From the NCBI GenBank assembly GCA_963573305.1, contig OY754335.1, positions 48,629,985-48,693,984 of the forward strand: DNA of 64,000 nt, read 5' to 3'. Made by a program: the position numbers and the translations under genes. The DNA comes from Pyrrhosoma nymphula. Lineage: Eukaryota; Arthropoda; Insecta; Odonata; Coenagrionidae. The notes below the pieces were generated by a model. It had not been told where the DNA came from and made no database searches. It saw only the letters and a list, made by a program, of their open reading frames with translations. Shown piece after piece: positions 54,530-64,000 of the stretch (position 1 is its first letter; each line of letters begins with the position of its first letter).

Positions 54530-54760
54530 ATCACGTACGGATTCGGTTACCAATTCCAAAGTTATCGCAACGATTTTTGTTCATGTATACATTTTCGTGA
54601 AAATTTGCACACGTGTTCTCATTGGTGATATCTATAGATAAAAGACAAAAACATTGCATCCTTACGATTTGTTTTTTTGCCAGTTCAATGCAATTTTAAC
54701 ACGTAACCTTATGGCACAAGATTTACGAAAAGTACAAGTGATATCTAACGCAGTTCTACT
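54530..54760. repeat. Repeat E, copy 1
   Basis: 'atagataaaagacaaaaaca', 'cgatttgtttttttgcc' and 'caattttaacacgtaacctt' align in order with 60055-60260. Class unknown. Confidence 0.6.
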
Positions 54761-55850
54761 TCATCAATAAAGGAATGTAAAAGGAAAACAAATACGTTAG
54801 TAAATGTTTTCAATTACGTGTTATACAGTATGGTTTCATTATCTCTCCTCTGTCATAATTAGTTATTGAAATTTGTGGGATACAGAAAACATCAATATTA
54901 TCAAAACTTCACATAAGCCAGCATGGAAAAATGGCTACCGCGAGAAAGCGAGGAGGAATAACATTTTTAAAATCGTTGCGTTCAACTGCCATTGCATGTA
55001 GGTAAGCGAGTGCAAAAAAAGGAATTTTTCAAAAGTGGTCATGCAACCAATTTCTTTTTTTAGGGGCATTTGACATGTGACGACCCAAACAACGAAACGT
55101 ATAGGAAGAAGGATTTAGGATTTTTGATAGAGCAGCAGTCCATCCAGTTTGGTGAACTTGTAGCTGATCAATGGAAGAATTCAACAATGGACTACCAAAT
55201 AGGCCTACACATAATTTTCCATATATTTTGTTGTCAAAATCTCGTATAAAATATATTTTCGTGTTGATCCCAGGCCGATTCCAAGGTAAACTTTTCAGAA
55301 AAGCTCCTAGAAGAAGTGATAATAATATTCCGAAATTTTTAACGGTATTCATTTTGAGATTCCTAATTAAATTTTTTTTACAACACTGCAATTATTTAGA
55401 TTTTAAATTGTTCATTGTTGAATACAAAACTAAATCCCAGACCAAGGCCTTAGAGAAGACTCCCCGTGTCATTGTTTTGACAAGGTTCTGAGCTTCATCA
55501 AGTTTAGAGAAACAGGCTGTTATAGTTTGAATTTGTCGTAACTTTAAATGCAAATATGTTCAAAAGTAAGTTTAGGTATTTGCGTTTATGAGGCTAAAAC
55601 CAATAGATTAAAGTAGTTTTTGGAAACTATGTCAGATGTATACATTTTATATGACAGGTCTGATAATGCAATTAGATAGTCTTCTATCAGAGGCATAGCA
55701 GTCCTGCATTTTATGACATAATCATTAATAATATGCTCCGAAAGTGAAATATGTACCAATGCGACATTTATTTTGTTTTTAAATTGTATTTTAGCTCAAA
55801 AATTGATGGTGTAAAGTTATTTAAATAATTTGTTTGTGACTGTTTTTATA
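54761..55850. other. No gene recognised
   Basis: Two frames, 120 codons minus (55029-55391) and 106 codons plus (55171-55491), overlap at 55171-55391. The plus one contains 'NGLPNRPTHNFPYILLSKSR'. Neither matches a family I know. Otherwise AT-rich. Confidence 0.35.
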
Positions 55851-56155
55851 CAGTAAATATGATAAGGAGAAGATGGCATGAGAAGACGGGGTAGAGCGCG
55901 AAAGTAATGGGTGAATATATTGGAAGAGACTCCAAAGAGGAGGAATCCTTATCGAACCTTAAGAATAGGAGAGCGTGAATCATTGATGCATTGAAATGCA
56001 TGAGCGTAAGAGAAGCGAAAGGTGTGTGCAAGGATAGAGATTTTAAGTTGATATTAAAAGAGAGCCAGTTTTATTGGCCCAACATCAATAACTAAGTTCT
56101 TTGACATTGCCTGTCCCTAAAGAGAATGACGAGATGGGTACGTATTCATGTATGT
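55851..56155 (+). mobile_element. LINE family B, copy B5 (3' end)
   Basis: Coding end with 'EESLSNLKNRRA' and 'KCMSVREAKGVCKDRDF', then the 3' UTR 'aaaagagagccagttttatt', 'caataactaagttctttgac' and 'gagatgggtacgtatt'. Decayed, 5'-truncated. Confidence 0.75.
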
Positions 56156-56339
56156 ATGCATGTTCTTTACATAAGTTCTTTCGTTGTGCCAAATTTAATG
56201 ATAATCGATTATGGTCAGGTTGAGAATGTTACATTTTTGGTTGATTTTACGTGGAATGACCCTACTCTCCTCTACTGGAATCACTACCGACCTATCTCCA
56301 CTCCTATAGTGGCGGGGGAATCAAGCTAGTATACATATC

Positions 56340-56520
56340 CTTCCTTCACGAGGTTTCGGATTCGAGTCTTGTCGGAAGCTGAGATTTTTTTCCACTTGCC
56401 GCCCAGATCCCTACTTTGGCGCCGCATGGACTTCGCACTTAGCAGTGCAGTACCCCGTTGCGTCCGTCGGATGAGAAATAAAACTGAGGTCCTCTGGGTT
56501 CCTTTTGCTAATGCCCCGTT
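56340..56520 (+). mobile_element. SINE-like tRNA-derived fragment
   Basis: 'ggtttcggattcgagtcttg' fits a B box and is followed by 'gctgagatttttttccact'. The body beyond differs from S2, so it is either a diverged copy or another family. Confidence 0.4.
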
Positions 56521-56929
56521 CGTTCTTCTAGCCTTTTACCAAGAATAATCCATTACAGGGGTAAGGATTAGCAATGCGAACGCCCGCTTGGCACCGACTA
56601 TGGTACCTTTTTCCTGCCCGGGTAAACTTACCATGTAGTTATCTACCTAACAAAAGTTTTTTTCTTCCATCCGAATTATCCGTTAGTTCGAATGGTCCAG
56701 TCGTCGTCATCATCTTCTATTGACCGGTAAGTGATGAGAATCAAATATGTCACACGTTGTGGTGGTCAATACCAGCATGAACCATTGTGATTAAGGACAG
56801 GTGCGAATGCTGGTAGACATTACCAACTTTTTTTACAGTTGTAAGATGCTAGAAATGCGAAAGAGGTATAAGAGGAGGCTATTGCTGTCACCGAGTTTCT
56901 CTCCACCCATCCTCCATTCCTCAAACAAT

Positions 56930-57345
56930 CCTTCCCTTATCAACCTTCCTTTAGCTCTCGCAAAAGCTTCTGGCGCAGACCTGCGTGACAATGAGGGGAG
57001 ATGGAAGTTTAGGGGGTGAAGGGAAAGGATGGAGGGAAAGAGAGGTGGGGTACGAGATATAGACAGGGGAAACATAATAATTATAAGGCTAATGGGCAAG
57101 TGTGGCGAGTGGTTAAAACCACCAACTTTACCAGGGATCCCATCTTCAGATCGGTTTGTGAAACGAGTGAAAACCATTGAGTTGAAACTTAAAGGTCCAA
57201 ACCGGTCGGCAGGTAAGGGTGATTCATCCCAATATTCGAAGGGTTTTTGTTGGCAGCAGGTTTTCTGACTGATCCTCCGCGCTAAAACACCCTTCCTTCT
57301 TCGTTTCGTAGGATCTTGAAAGTTCCGTAGCGCATGCCCCAAAAT
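56930..57345 (-). repeat. Repeat D, copy 2, with a 169-codon open frame
   Basis: The minus-strand copy of the family at 51546. A frame at 56833-57342 is open across the whole repeat, starting 'MGHALRNFQDPTKRRRK' and later 'FHLPSLSRRSAPEAFARA'. It shares its frame with copy 1 at both ends. That could reflect coding origin or simply nucleotide similarity. No known domain is visible. Confidence 0.6.
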
Positions 57346-57371
57346 CGTTCACTTCGCAGCGTTAGGAACTT

Positions 57372-57440
57372 TTTCAAGAGATTAACCTATACTTAATGAT
57401 GCAAATGACCTCAGTCGCCGGTCGCCTCACCAAACAACCA
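57372..57440 (-). mobile_element. S3 repeat, head fragment
   Basis: The minus strand reads 'tggtgaggcgaccggcgact' and 'gaggtcatttgcatcatta', matching the head of the S3 copy at 63295. Confidence 0.55.
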
Positions 57441-58060
57441 TTAGAACATAGTAGATGGGTAGGTTAGAATGTACCTATTCACTTATGCAGCGAAAGAAAT
57501 ACTAAATATGTCGATATATCATTTGGTTATCTGCCAATCCATCATAACAACCTATCGATGAAATGGTAGGTTCATGGAGAGCCCTTCCTATACTTTACCG
57601 ACACGGGGAGAGGTATTTAACGTTTCTCGAGAAAAATATTTATTTTTCATCATAAAATCCTATTTTTATTTCGTTAGGGCCATCTTCGGACTATGTACTA
57701 TCAATTCTTCATAATTCTTTTTTTTTCTTCTCTCCAATATTCTTTCATATTTTCACTATGCAACGATACGATACGCAAGGATAGAAGTGAAAAACCGCTT
57801 CCTCGCCAGCGCAAGTTCAATGATCGCGTGGTACATTATCAGGACGGCTCAAATCATACTGAATTCCTTCCTCAATATCAAGAGCCGGCTAGCATACTTG
57901 GCGTAGCGCTTGAAACAATATCGCGCGAAACAGGCTTCATAATTCAGCTAGGAAAGGGATTAGATAAAAGTTCGATATGGAGTGATGGAGTCATGACTTA
58001 AATGGGTTCAAATCCCTCTCCCACCGTAGCTCGTATCTTAAATAAAATATGCAAACATAT
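57441..58060. other. No gene recognised
   Basis: A 102-codon plus-strand frame at 57693-58001 has a hydrophobic start resembling a signal peptide ('FFIILFFSSLQYSFIFSLC') and then polar sequence. I do not recognise it, and there is no repeat copy. It could be a chance frame or part of a small secreted protein. Confidence 0.3.
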
Positions 58061-58610
58061 GCACGTACGGTGCGATAGCGGTCCCTCTCGGAGGTAAAGC
58101 GAGGAGGTAGGTAGTACCTCTCGGAGGAGGGAGGGATGAGCAAGAGCAGTCGAGAGGGCGCATCCAGCAGAGTTTAGGTGTGTGTAGAGGGGAGCGTTGG
58201 GGAGGGAGAGAGATTACACGCTTGGATGGAGGCAACGGGAACGGAGTGATGCATTAAAGACAATTCAAACTTGCCCCTTGCGCTCTGGGCCCGTGTTTTA
58301 TTATTCATGTTGCAGATGGCGCTGCGCTTCAGACTGCTCGTTAGCGTGTTATCTGTGGATGCCTACGCTTTTTTTCGGCGCGCGCGGGCGATTTTCTTTT
58401 ATTGTTATATTTTAGGTGCGCGCGAGGATTTTTTATTTTATTTTGTTTTCGTTTCTTTTCGTTTGTTTTCTTTGTAGTCAGTGCTGCCGCCACCGCCTCT
58501 CTCGCCTTTTCGTGTGGAGTGACGTTTCGTAACGTGTTCGGCAGTACGCAAAATCCGAGGAGACCTTCGAAATATGCAGAGAAAGAGGGAAGATTTTCCA
58601 TGAATTAAGA
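58060..58610. other. CpG-rich block, possible promoter region
   Basis: Purine-rich to 58250, then CpG clusters ('gcgcgcgcgg' near 58380, 'gtgcgcgcgagg' near 58420). 'tgcagatggcgctgcgc' at 58311-58327 contains the CTCF core word AGATGGCGC. A T-rich tract ending 'ttctttgtag' at about 58478 could be a splice acceptor. Together these fit the 5' region of a host gene but do not prove one. Confidence 0.35.
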
Positions 58611-58635
58611 ACGCCAGGCTTAGATACTTGATACT

Positions 58636-58752
58636 TTTGCTAGCCTTGGTGGCAGCGGCGTAACGTCTTAGCTTGCCATCCTAAATTCGCGGGCTCGAAC
58701 CCCGCCTGTAAATTTTTCATCATCCAGGGCAAGGTTGTGTGTTCTTGAGTAA
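58636..58752 (+). mobile_element. tRNA-like SINE S5
   Basis: 'cgcgggctcgaaccccgcct' is a strong B box with T-arm-like pairing, and 'ccttggtggcagcggcgtaa' is a degenerate A-box region about 35 bases upstream. No proper acceptor stem or anticodon arm can be drawn, so it is a SINE head rather than a tRNA gene. Confidence 0.55.
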
Positions 58753-58831
58753 ATATATATTAGAATGTTTTTAATTACCAAAAGCTGTGAACGATAAAGA
58801 AGCTACTATTATAAATTCAGATCAGACGAGT

Positions 58832-58985
58832 TTCAGTATGGCACGAAGGACATTATTTTGAACCGATAGAAGTGACAAAATAAGAGAGATACTCTGTCGG
58901 TCTGACTGCTACAAATATTCCCTTATATTAGCATAAGGCACACCATTCACATACAATTCACCTTTGTCCTTTCCATCCTACTTTT
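58832..58985 (+). mobile_element. LINE-J copy 4 (coding end and start of 3' UTR)
   Basis: 'acaaaataagagagatactc' gives 'DKIREILCRSDCYKYS', the end-of-ORF2 motif of LINE-J. Then a pyrimidine-rich UTR similar to the other copies. Confidence 0.65.
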
Positions 58986-59034
58986 CCGATTAAAAATTAT
59001 GCGAGTTTCAGGACGGCACAGAAGGTTTTATTTT

Positions 59035-59320
59035 GACCCAGCATTACAATTTCAACTGTGAATTTCATCGCCAACGACTGACGATATCCATGTCTTAGAA
59101 ATTCCTTATTTTATAAATAAAGTCTATCTGGAGTGCATGTGCGTACCATTTACCATGGAAAATGATTGATATTTTTTGGCAAATATTTCGAAAAATATAC
59201 AGGTCAGTGGCTGATACTTAGTTATTATTGGAAAGATGAGATCTTTTTCTCTAAAATGAGGTGGAGTTCATCAAATTTTATACGAAGTGAGATACCGCTC
59301 AAGATACCTCAACTAATAGT
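59035..59320. repeat. Repeat C, copy 3 (3' half)
   Basis: 'aaagtctatctggagtgcat', 'accatggaaaatgattgata', 'ggaaagatgagatct' and 'accgctcaagatacct' align with copies 1 and 2. Confidence 0.7.
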
Positions 59321-59857
59321 AATGAGTTCCACAAGTAAACAACGCGCCGAAGCGCAATGAATTATTTGGAGGCTTAATTGATTGGTAAAAGGCTTATTAT
59401 ACAACGAGTGATTAGTTTATCTACTTTACTATTTTTTACTAATTTATAATGATTACTATTAATCATGAGCATAAGTAATTTACATTATTATCATTTATCT
59501 GACATTACAAGACAAGCATGCGTAAATTTTATCCAGCTTTAGGAGAGTAGACCAAACATTCGAACCAATGGCTGTCGGAAATCATGAAAGGCATTGCTCT
59601 CGCAACCTGAATTTAGCAACGAGGTTCATAACATTATAGACCTCACAACTATTGATCCCATGGCTAAATACTTGTTCAACCGGCCAGCCCTGAATTAGGG
59701 TTGGTCCTTAAGTGAAACCGCATAGACTTAATTAAAAAATACTCCTGGAGAAATAATCAGTACACCTATATGTGAGAGAATTGCCTTAAAATGTCTAGGC
59801 AGTGTAAGCAAGCTTTGCTCATGGAGTAGGTCGGAAGAAGAGTAAAGGGGATTAGTT
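59321..59857. other. No gene recognised
   Basis: AT-rich sequence with no matched repeat. Confidence 0.4.
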
Positions 59858-60055
59858 TAGTGCTGAGTCTTGAGTACTGGCTTCCAACCCAGAGGGCCCA
59901 GGCTCGAGTCCCGGCAGTGGTGGAGGTTATCATTGGAATCGCGATATTTACATGGGTGCTATGTGGAGAGACCTTGAGGAAGACAGCAGTGTCGTACTCC
60001 ATCTGTCAGGTGGGACGTTCAAACTGTACCCCTTTACGCTTTTTGTTAAGGTGGT
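59858..60055 (+). mobile_element. tRNA-derived SINE S2, longest copy
   Basis: An A-box-like 'tagtgctgagtcttgagtac', then B box 'aggctcgagtcccggcag', body 'tggtggaggttatcattgga', then the conserved tail 'gggacgttcaaactgtaccc' and 'tacgctttttgttaag'. This copy joins the head seen at 27 and 28 kb to the tail seen alone at 3350. Confidence 0.75.
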
Positions 60056-60260
60056 TGGAGCGATTTTAGTACATATTTGCGTGAAACTTTGTATAAATGT
60101 TCTTATTATTGATACCAATAGATAAAAGGGAAACAACTTTCATCATACCGATTTGTTTTTTGGCACTTCAATGCTATTTTAACACATAACCTAATGGCCA
60201 ATGACATATATTTCGTAATAATTCGATTACATGTGTACAGATTTTCTTATAAACGCGAAA
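60055..60260. repeat. Repeat E, copy 2
   Basis: Aligned with 54530-54760; begins immediately after the SINE tail. Confidence 0.6.
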
Positions 60261-61375
60261 TGATACATTTCTTATAATTTTAATTGTTGCTAACAAAAAT
60301 TACAAGGTATCAGGCCGAGTCCAGTATTCGAAAAAAATGTTTCAACATAGTTTCGTCTAAATTCCAAATACCGCGCCGAAAACTCCTGTCACAACATGCT
60401 TTGAATAAGGAAAGAAATGCTTGTGTCGTTTCCATTATTGCATGCATGGTGAGTTCCAACGCGTAAACAAATTCTCTTAAATGAAATACGGCCCATGAAT
60501 ATTTTTTCGACTTACTTGCAAAATTATTGAAATGTGAATTCAATCCCTCTCGATTACCGCTTAAGCCACGTTAAGAGTGGGCTGATGATTACACCGGGTT
60601 TCTTTACCCCCATCTCCATTTCCCAGAAATAGCCTCTTTTTTCCAACTTTCTTTTCAGCTAGCTTTCTTCACTGGCACAAATTACCTAAGTTGTCTTCCT
60701 GTCACCTTCTTATGAAGCAAGGACGTACAGTAATGGTGAGCATAGGAAATGAATGCCAGGCACGAATACTTAATACTCAGCAATGAATTGCACACATGTG
60801 AGTTATTGCAGGTTCAATTTATCATCCTGAAGCAGTTTACGAAGAACCTATGATACAACTGAGCAGGATTTTATGATCTCAAGCAAATAGAGACTTAAGT
60901 TCTTTTTCCCAACGGTAACTTATAACGAGCTATTTTTACTATTCTACTTTCGCCCATGCGATTAATGTGTCCATTACATTCATGCATTATTTTTAAGGTC
61001 CGCTCGTTAATGTTTTCCTCTTTGCAATTATTCTTATAGTTTAATTTCATTCTCTGTCCAGTAATGTTTGGCGGGTGATTTTCCGAAATACTTTAATCAG
61101 ACCAGTGTCCTTCAATAATTATTCCTTTCCTTTAATATTCCTTTCCTCGAAGAATCATTGTCAAATGATACTGAATGGTGTAACGATTGAACATAAAGAT
61201 AATTTCGTGTACGTTGGCCAAATTTTGCGAAAGATGGGAAGATAGACGAAAAGATAAAGGTCTGGTGCTATATCTGGTTAATTTTAACTCTAAGATGATG
61301 TAGCTTTTACTTTAGCTCGATTTGAGCTGAGAGTTAGGGTTTTGTATATTATATCAGACTAGGTGTAACGGTTTT
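60261..61375. other. No gene recognised
   Basis: AT-rich sequence with no matched repeat or domain. Confidence 0.4.
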
Positions 61376-61750
61376 TGCGACGTGTATAATGTGAAGGCTG
61401 CATTCTCAGGGTTTCCTCCGCGTGTGTTGTTAATTACTAGCAACACATTCAGAAGATTCAGACGCTATTGCTTGGAATTTGTACATGGACGGATAAAAAA
61501 GGTGCGCAACTGTCTACGAATAAGAACAACTTTAATTACGACCCGTATTAATAATCATCCTATCTAAGTAGTGCATCTAAACCAGGTAGTAATAAACTTT
61601 ATTCTTATTTATGAACATTGCGTGCATTTTTATCCATCCATACTGACAACAGATTCGCCAGCGTTGCAGCTGGCGTCTTGGTGGCGGAGTTAACAACACA
61701 CGCGGTGTAGGTGAAACCCGAACATTCTGCCTTAGTTTTATATCAAGCTA
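61376..61750. mobile_element. Long palindromic element with decayed hammerhead-like centre (HHR-8)
   Basis: Outer arms: 'gggtttcctccgcgtgtgtt' (about 61409) pairs with 'acacgcggtgtaggtgaaac' (about 61701). Middle arms: 'ggacggataaaaaaggtgcg' pairs with the segment around 61615-61650. At the centre, 'taaaccaggtagtaataaac' (about 61579-61598) is the counterpart of GAAAC..GTC..AATAAA, and on the other strand 'gggtcgtaattaaag' is a second half-site. Core bases are largely lost. Layout matches HHR-1, HHR-3 and HHR-4. Confidence 0.55.
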
Positions 61751-61799
61751 TCGGTTAGTTTTTGTGAGCCTTATAAATGAGAGAACGTATTAGCCGTTT

Positions 61800-62515
61800 C
61801 TTTTCGGGGTAGGCACAGTAAAAAAAACAATTGCAATTCTCGGTGATGATGTCTCGGTGATTCTGTCGGCTCGGCTTTACTAATTTCCCCCAAACAGCCC
61901 TATATCCTTGGATAAGTACTTATTTTTTTGTAGTTACACCCATGCATTGATTCATACACGCCCACCGGTTATGAATGCTCGTAATGTTCCTTCTCTTATG
62001 ACTGTCTTTCACCACATTCACCCATGACTTTTCCGGTCTATCCTTTCCTCTTACTTCATTCAATTCACTTTCATAAATCTGCTTTGTTATTTAATTCTCA
62101 CCCATTCTCTCGGCATGGCCAAACCAAAGAAGCGCGCTCTTTTCATACATGTCCATCACCGGAGCATCCACTTCACGTTCTTTCATCACTCACTTATTCC
62201 TAACCCTATCCCTTTTGCCATTCACGCAAACACTTATCGGGTACTCCTAAATATTACTCTGTATTCACTGCATTTAACTTAGTCTTATACTTATCCTAGC
62301 ATACACAAGTCTCGCTACCATGCAAAAAAGTGGGAAGGAGCATATTTTTGTGTACCGGAAATTCTGCTTCCTTTGACAAACACTCACTTCCTTCATACAC
62401 TCCACATGCCACCAACAACTTTCCTTCCATAATTCGCACGCCTTTTAATCTGCAATCATGATTGTGTAACGAAGCGAAACTCGCTGTATACGAAAGTGTC
62501 CTCCGCACTACATTC
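61800..62515 (-). mobile_element. LINE family B, copy B6
   Basis: The minus strand reads 'RIMEGKLLVACGVYEGSECL', then 'MLLPTFLHGSETCVC' and, after frame changes, 'KRALLWFGHAERMGEN', 'ITKQIYESELNEVRGKDRPE', 'HKRRNITSIHNRWACM'. It covers the region from before YGSET to the 3' end and ends near 'ttcggggtaggca'. Several stops. Confidence 0.8.
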
Positions 62516-63065
62516 AAATGGAAGTGAAACTAGGGTATGCCTGGATAACCATGAATGATATACTAAACACAGTGAGAATGAGGTATCGAGAAGTGTTTAG
62601 GGCAAAAGCAGGAGGGATACGGTTAGAAATGAATGAGTCATTAAAGAAATTTGGAATTGATGCTCCGATAATGGACATGTATGAAAGGAGCAAGGAGAAG
62701 AGAGAACTCTATTCTCTCAAAGTTCTCTATTCTCCTTGGAAAGGAGTGTGCTTCGTTGGTTTGGCCATGTCGAGAGAATAGATGAAAGTCGAATAACGAA
62801 ACAGATAAATGACAGTGGAGTGAATGGAGTGAGAGACCGACAAAGTCACGGATGGAAAATACTCGGAAGAGGAGGAATTTTAGGAGTCTTAAGATTAGGA
62901 AGGCGTGTATGAAGTGTAAGAGAAGTGAAAGAGAATAGAACATTATGGAGGAAATAATTAAAAGAGAGCCAGTTTTCTAGGCTTTACAGCAATAACTACG
63001 TTCTTTGACAATGCCTATCCCGAAAGGGAATGGCGTGATGGGCGCGTATATTTACACCCCATCAT
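62516..63065 (+). mobile_element. LINE family B, copy B7, head-to-head with B6
   Basis: The plus strand starts at 'GSETRVCLDNHE' (about 62519), then 'KFGIDAPIMDMYERSKE', 'VLRWFGHVERIDESRITKQI'-like sense after a small duplication of 'ttctctattctcc', and the tail with the family 3' UTR 'aaaagagagccagttttcta', 'caataactacgttctttgac', 'gaatggcgtgatgggcgcgt'. Less decayed than B6. Confidence 0.8.
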
Positions 63066-63294
63066 TTTTTCCTAACCTAAATAACATCACTTCTTCACGG
63101 AAAGGAAGGCTCTCTTTCCGTAAGCACTATTTGATATCAAAATTTTGGAAATGATTCTCAGACTACGAAATGGCACGCTAAAAGGTTGGTACAAATTACT
63201 CTAAGGTCCAATTGCGCTCTGTGCAACGTTGGGGCAGCTGGGCCTAACTTAAATATTTAGGCTCTCTCGACTTTGTCTAACCCCAAAGGGAACT
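63066..63294. other. No gene recognised
   Basis: Unassigned sequence between LINE B7 and the S3 repeat. Confidence 0.4.
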
Positions 63295-63625
63295 GTTTGC
63301 TTTGGTTATTCGGGGAGGCGACCGACGACTGAGGTCATTTGCACCATCAAGGGCAGGTGCGTTGGTTTCTAAGGGAAGGGTTATTGGGGAATTGAGGAAA
63401 GGTGGAGAGAAACCCGGCGTCGGAATTAGCCTGCATTTAACCAAAGGCGCCATATGGTCCTCGGTTTAACGTCCCATTCGACGGACGGAGGAGTATGTAT
63501 ACTTGAAGTGCTGTCCCCAACCCAAGTGTACACCCAATTAGCGATCGGGATTTTACTGAAACAACTCCACCACGGCCGGAATTTGAACTCGGTCCCTCGA
63601 GATGGGAATCCAGCCCGAAAGGGAT
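63295..63625 (+). mobile_element. S3 repeat, best copy (SINE-like)
   Basis: 'ggttattcggggaggcgacc', 'gaggtcatttgcaccatcaa', 'cctcggtttaacgtcccatt', 'cgacggacggaggagta' and, at 63570-63605, 'ggccggaatttgaactcggt', a B-box-like block in minus orientation. The 'aacgtccc' text is the complement of the S2 tail, so S2 and S3 are related in opposite reading directions. Confidence 0.65.
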
Positions 63626-63639
63626 CGGAATGATAGGTA

Positions 63640-63790
63640 TTTATCAGTGATTGCCCAATTACTGACGAAAAGTATTGGGCTCGAATACAATTACTCTGAC
63701 TGAAATGTAATTGATTACAAGTATCAATTACTTTCCAAAAAAGTAATTGATTACAATTCCAAGTAACTTACTTTGGCAATTGGCCACGAG
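63640..63790. repeat. Repeat built on 'taattgattaca'
   Basis: 'tgtaattgattacaagtatc', 'aattactttccaaaa' and 'agtaattgattacaattcc' form self-similar and partly inverted text. This pattern is common in end regions of DNA transposons. No boundaries were found. Confidence 0.45.
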
Positions 63791-64000
63791 CTTTCGAATG
63801 AAATAATCAGCACTTCGATTTACATTTTTCTTGTTACGTTAATAGCTTATTTTTAATAACCGTTCTTATAACTTTCACTTCAACTTAACTATTGAATTTG
63901 TTGATCAAACTCTTAGCAAAAAGTTTTTCCTAACCATTTGACAGTAACTTTATCACTCTACAATATGACCCTCATTTTATATTATGCCCATACTTTTTAA
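63791..64000. other. No gene recognised
   Basis: AT-rich sequence to the window end. Confidence 0.4.

Noticed and set aside
58636..58712. A true tRNA gene
   Set aside because: The B box is good, but an acceptor stem and anticodon arm cannot be drawn, so it fits a SINE head.
62296..62781. Two divergent host genes sharing a promoter at 62517
   Set aside because: Both translations are family-B LINE text around the YGSET motif, so the divergence is between two LINE copies.

Overview
This window reads as nuclear DNA of an animal, most probably an arthropod with a repeat-rich genome. It is AT-rich, has no operon-like run of genes, and almost every stretch with recognisable coding sense is a relic of a mobile element. 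The evidence for an arthropod is the mix: RTE/BovB-like and CR1/L2/Jockey-like LINE tails, tRNA-derived SINEs, hAT, Tc1/mariner and pogo/Tigger-type DNA elements, and palindromic elements with small hammerhead-ribozyme motifs of the kind associated with Penelope-like retroelements. I cannot name the species. No complete host gene, rRNA, tRNA or CRISPR array is visible. The only host-like coding candidate is a 50-nt possible exon at 4737-4786.

Layout. 1-5 kb: a LINE-J tail, then an RTE-like LINE (family A) split by a 217-bp palindromic hammerhead element, then a SINE tail and the possible exon. 5-14 kb: an AT-rich inverted-repeat element, a C-rich block, a palindromic SINE relic, a minus-strand family-B LINE end and about 4.6 kb with nothing recognised. 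14-23 kb: a hAT MITE with a perfect 8-bp target duplication, three partial family-A ends, the best hammerhead (17375-17441), the first copy of a 1.1-kb repeat (R1) and an open RTE-like C-terminus. 25-33 kb: an interrupted family-A relic, a terminal-inverted-repeat element carrying LINE-J, a dense SINE cluster with a large palindrome, a second palindromic hammerhead element and a 330-bp foldback. 36-39 kb: a CR1-like LINE that has lost its reverse transcriptase by an in-frame deletion, next to the second R1 copy. 40-49 kb: RTE 5' and 3' fragments, a hAT transposase end, a mariner deletion derivative, family-B pieces, a tandem hammerhead element, the longest open LINE frame (193 codons), a Tigger-like MITE and a perfect 24-bp hairpin. 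49-64 kb: a CpG-dense block, more SINEs, repeat families C, D and E, a hAT MITE with a perfect target duplication, a MITE inside a LINE end, and two family-B copies in head-to-head orientation next to a decayed palindromic element.

The pieces form an insertion history rather than a pathway. LINE relics are the oldest layer and are broken by MITEs and hammerhead palindromes. SINEs would depend on LINE machinery, MITEs on transposases encoded elsewhere, and the hammerhead elements probably on a Penelope-like reverse transcriptase that is not in the window. The most interesting system is the hammerhead family: several loci share the same core, the same one-base insertion after the core, a very short stem III and, in four cases, a palindromic body. 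All alignments were made by eye; no database was searched.
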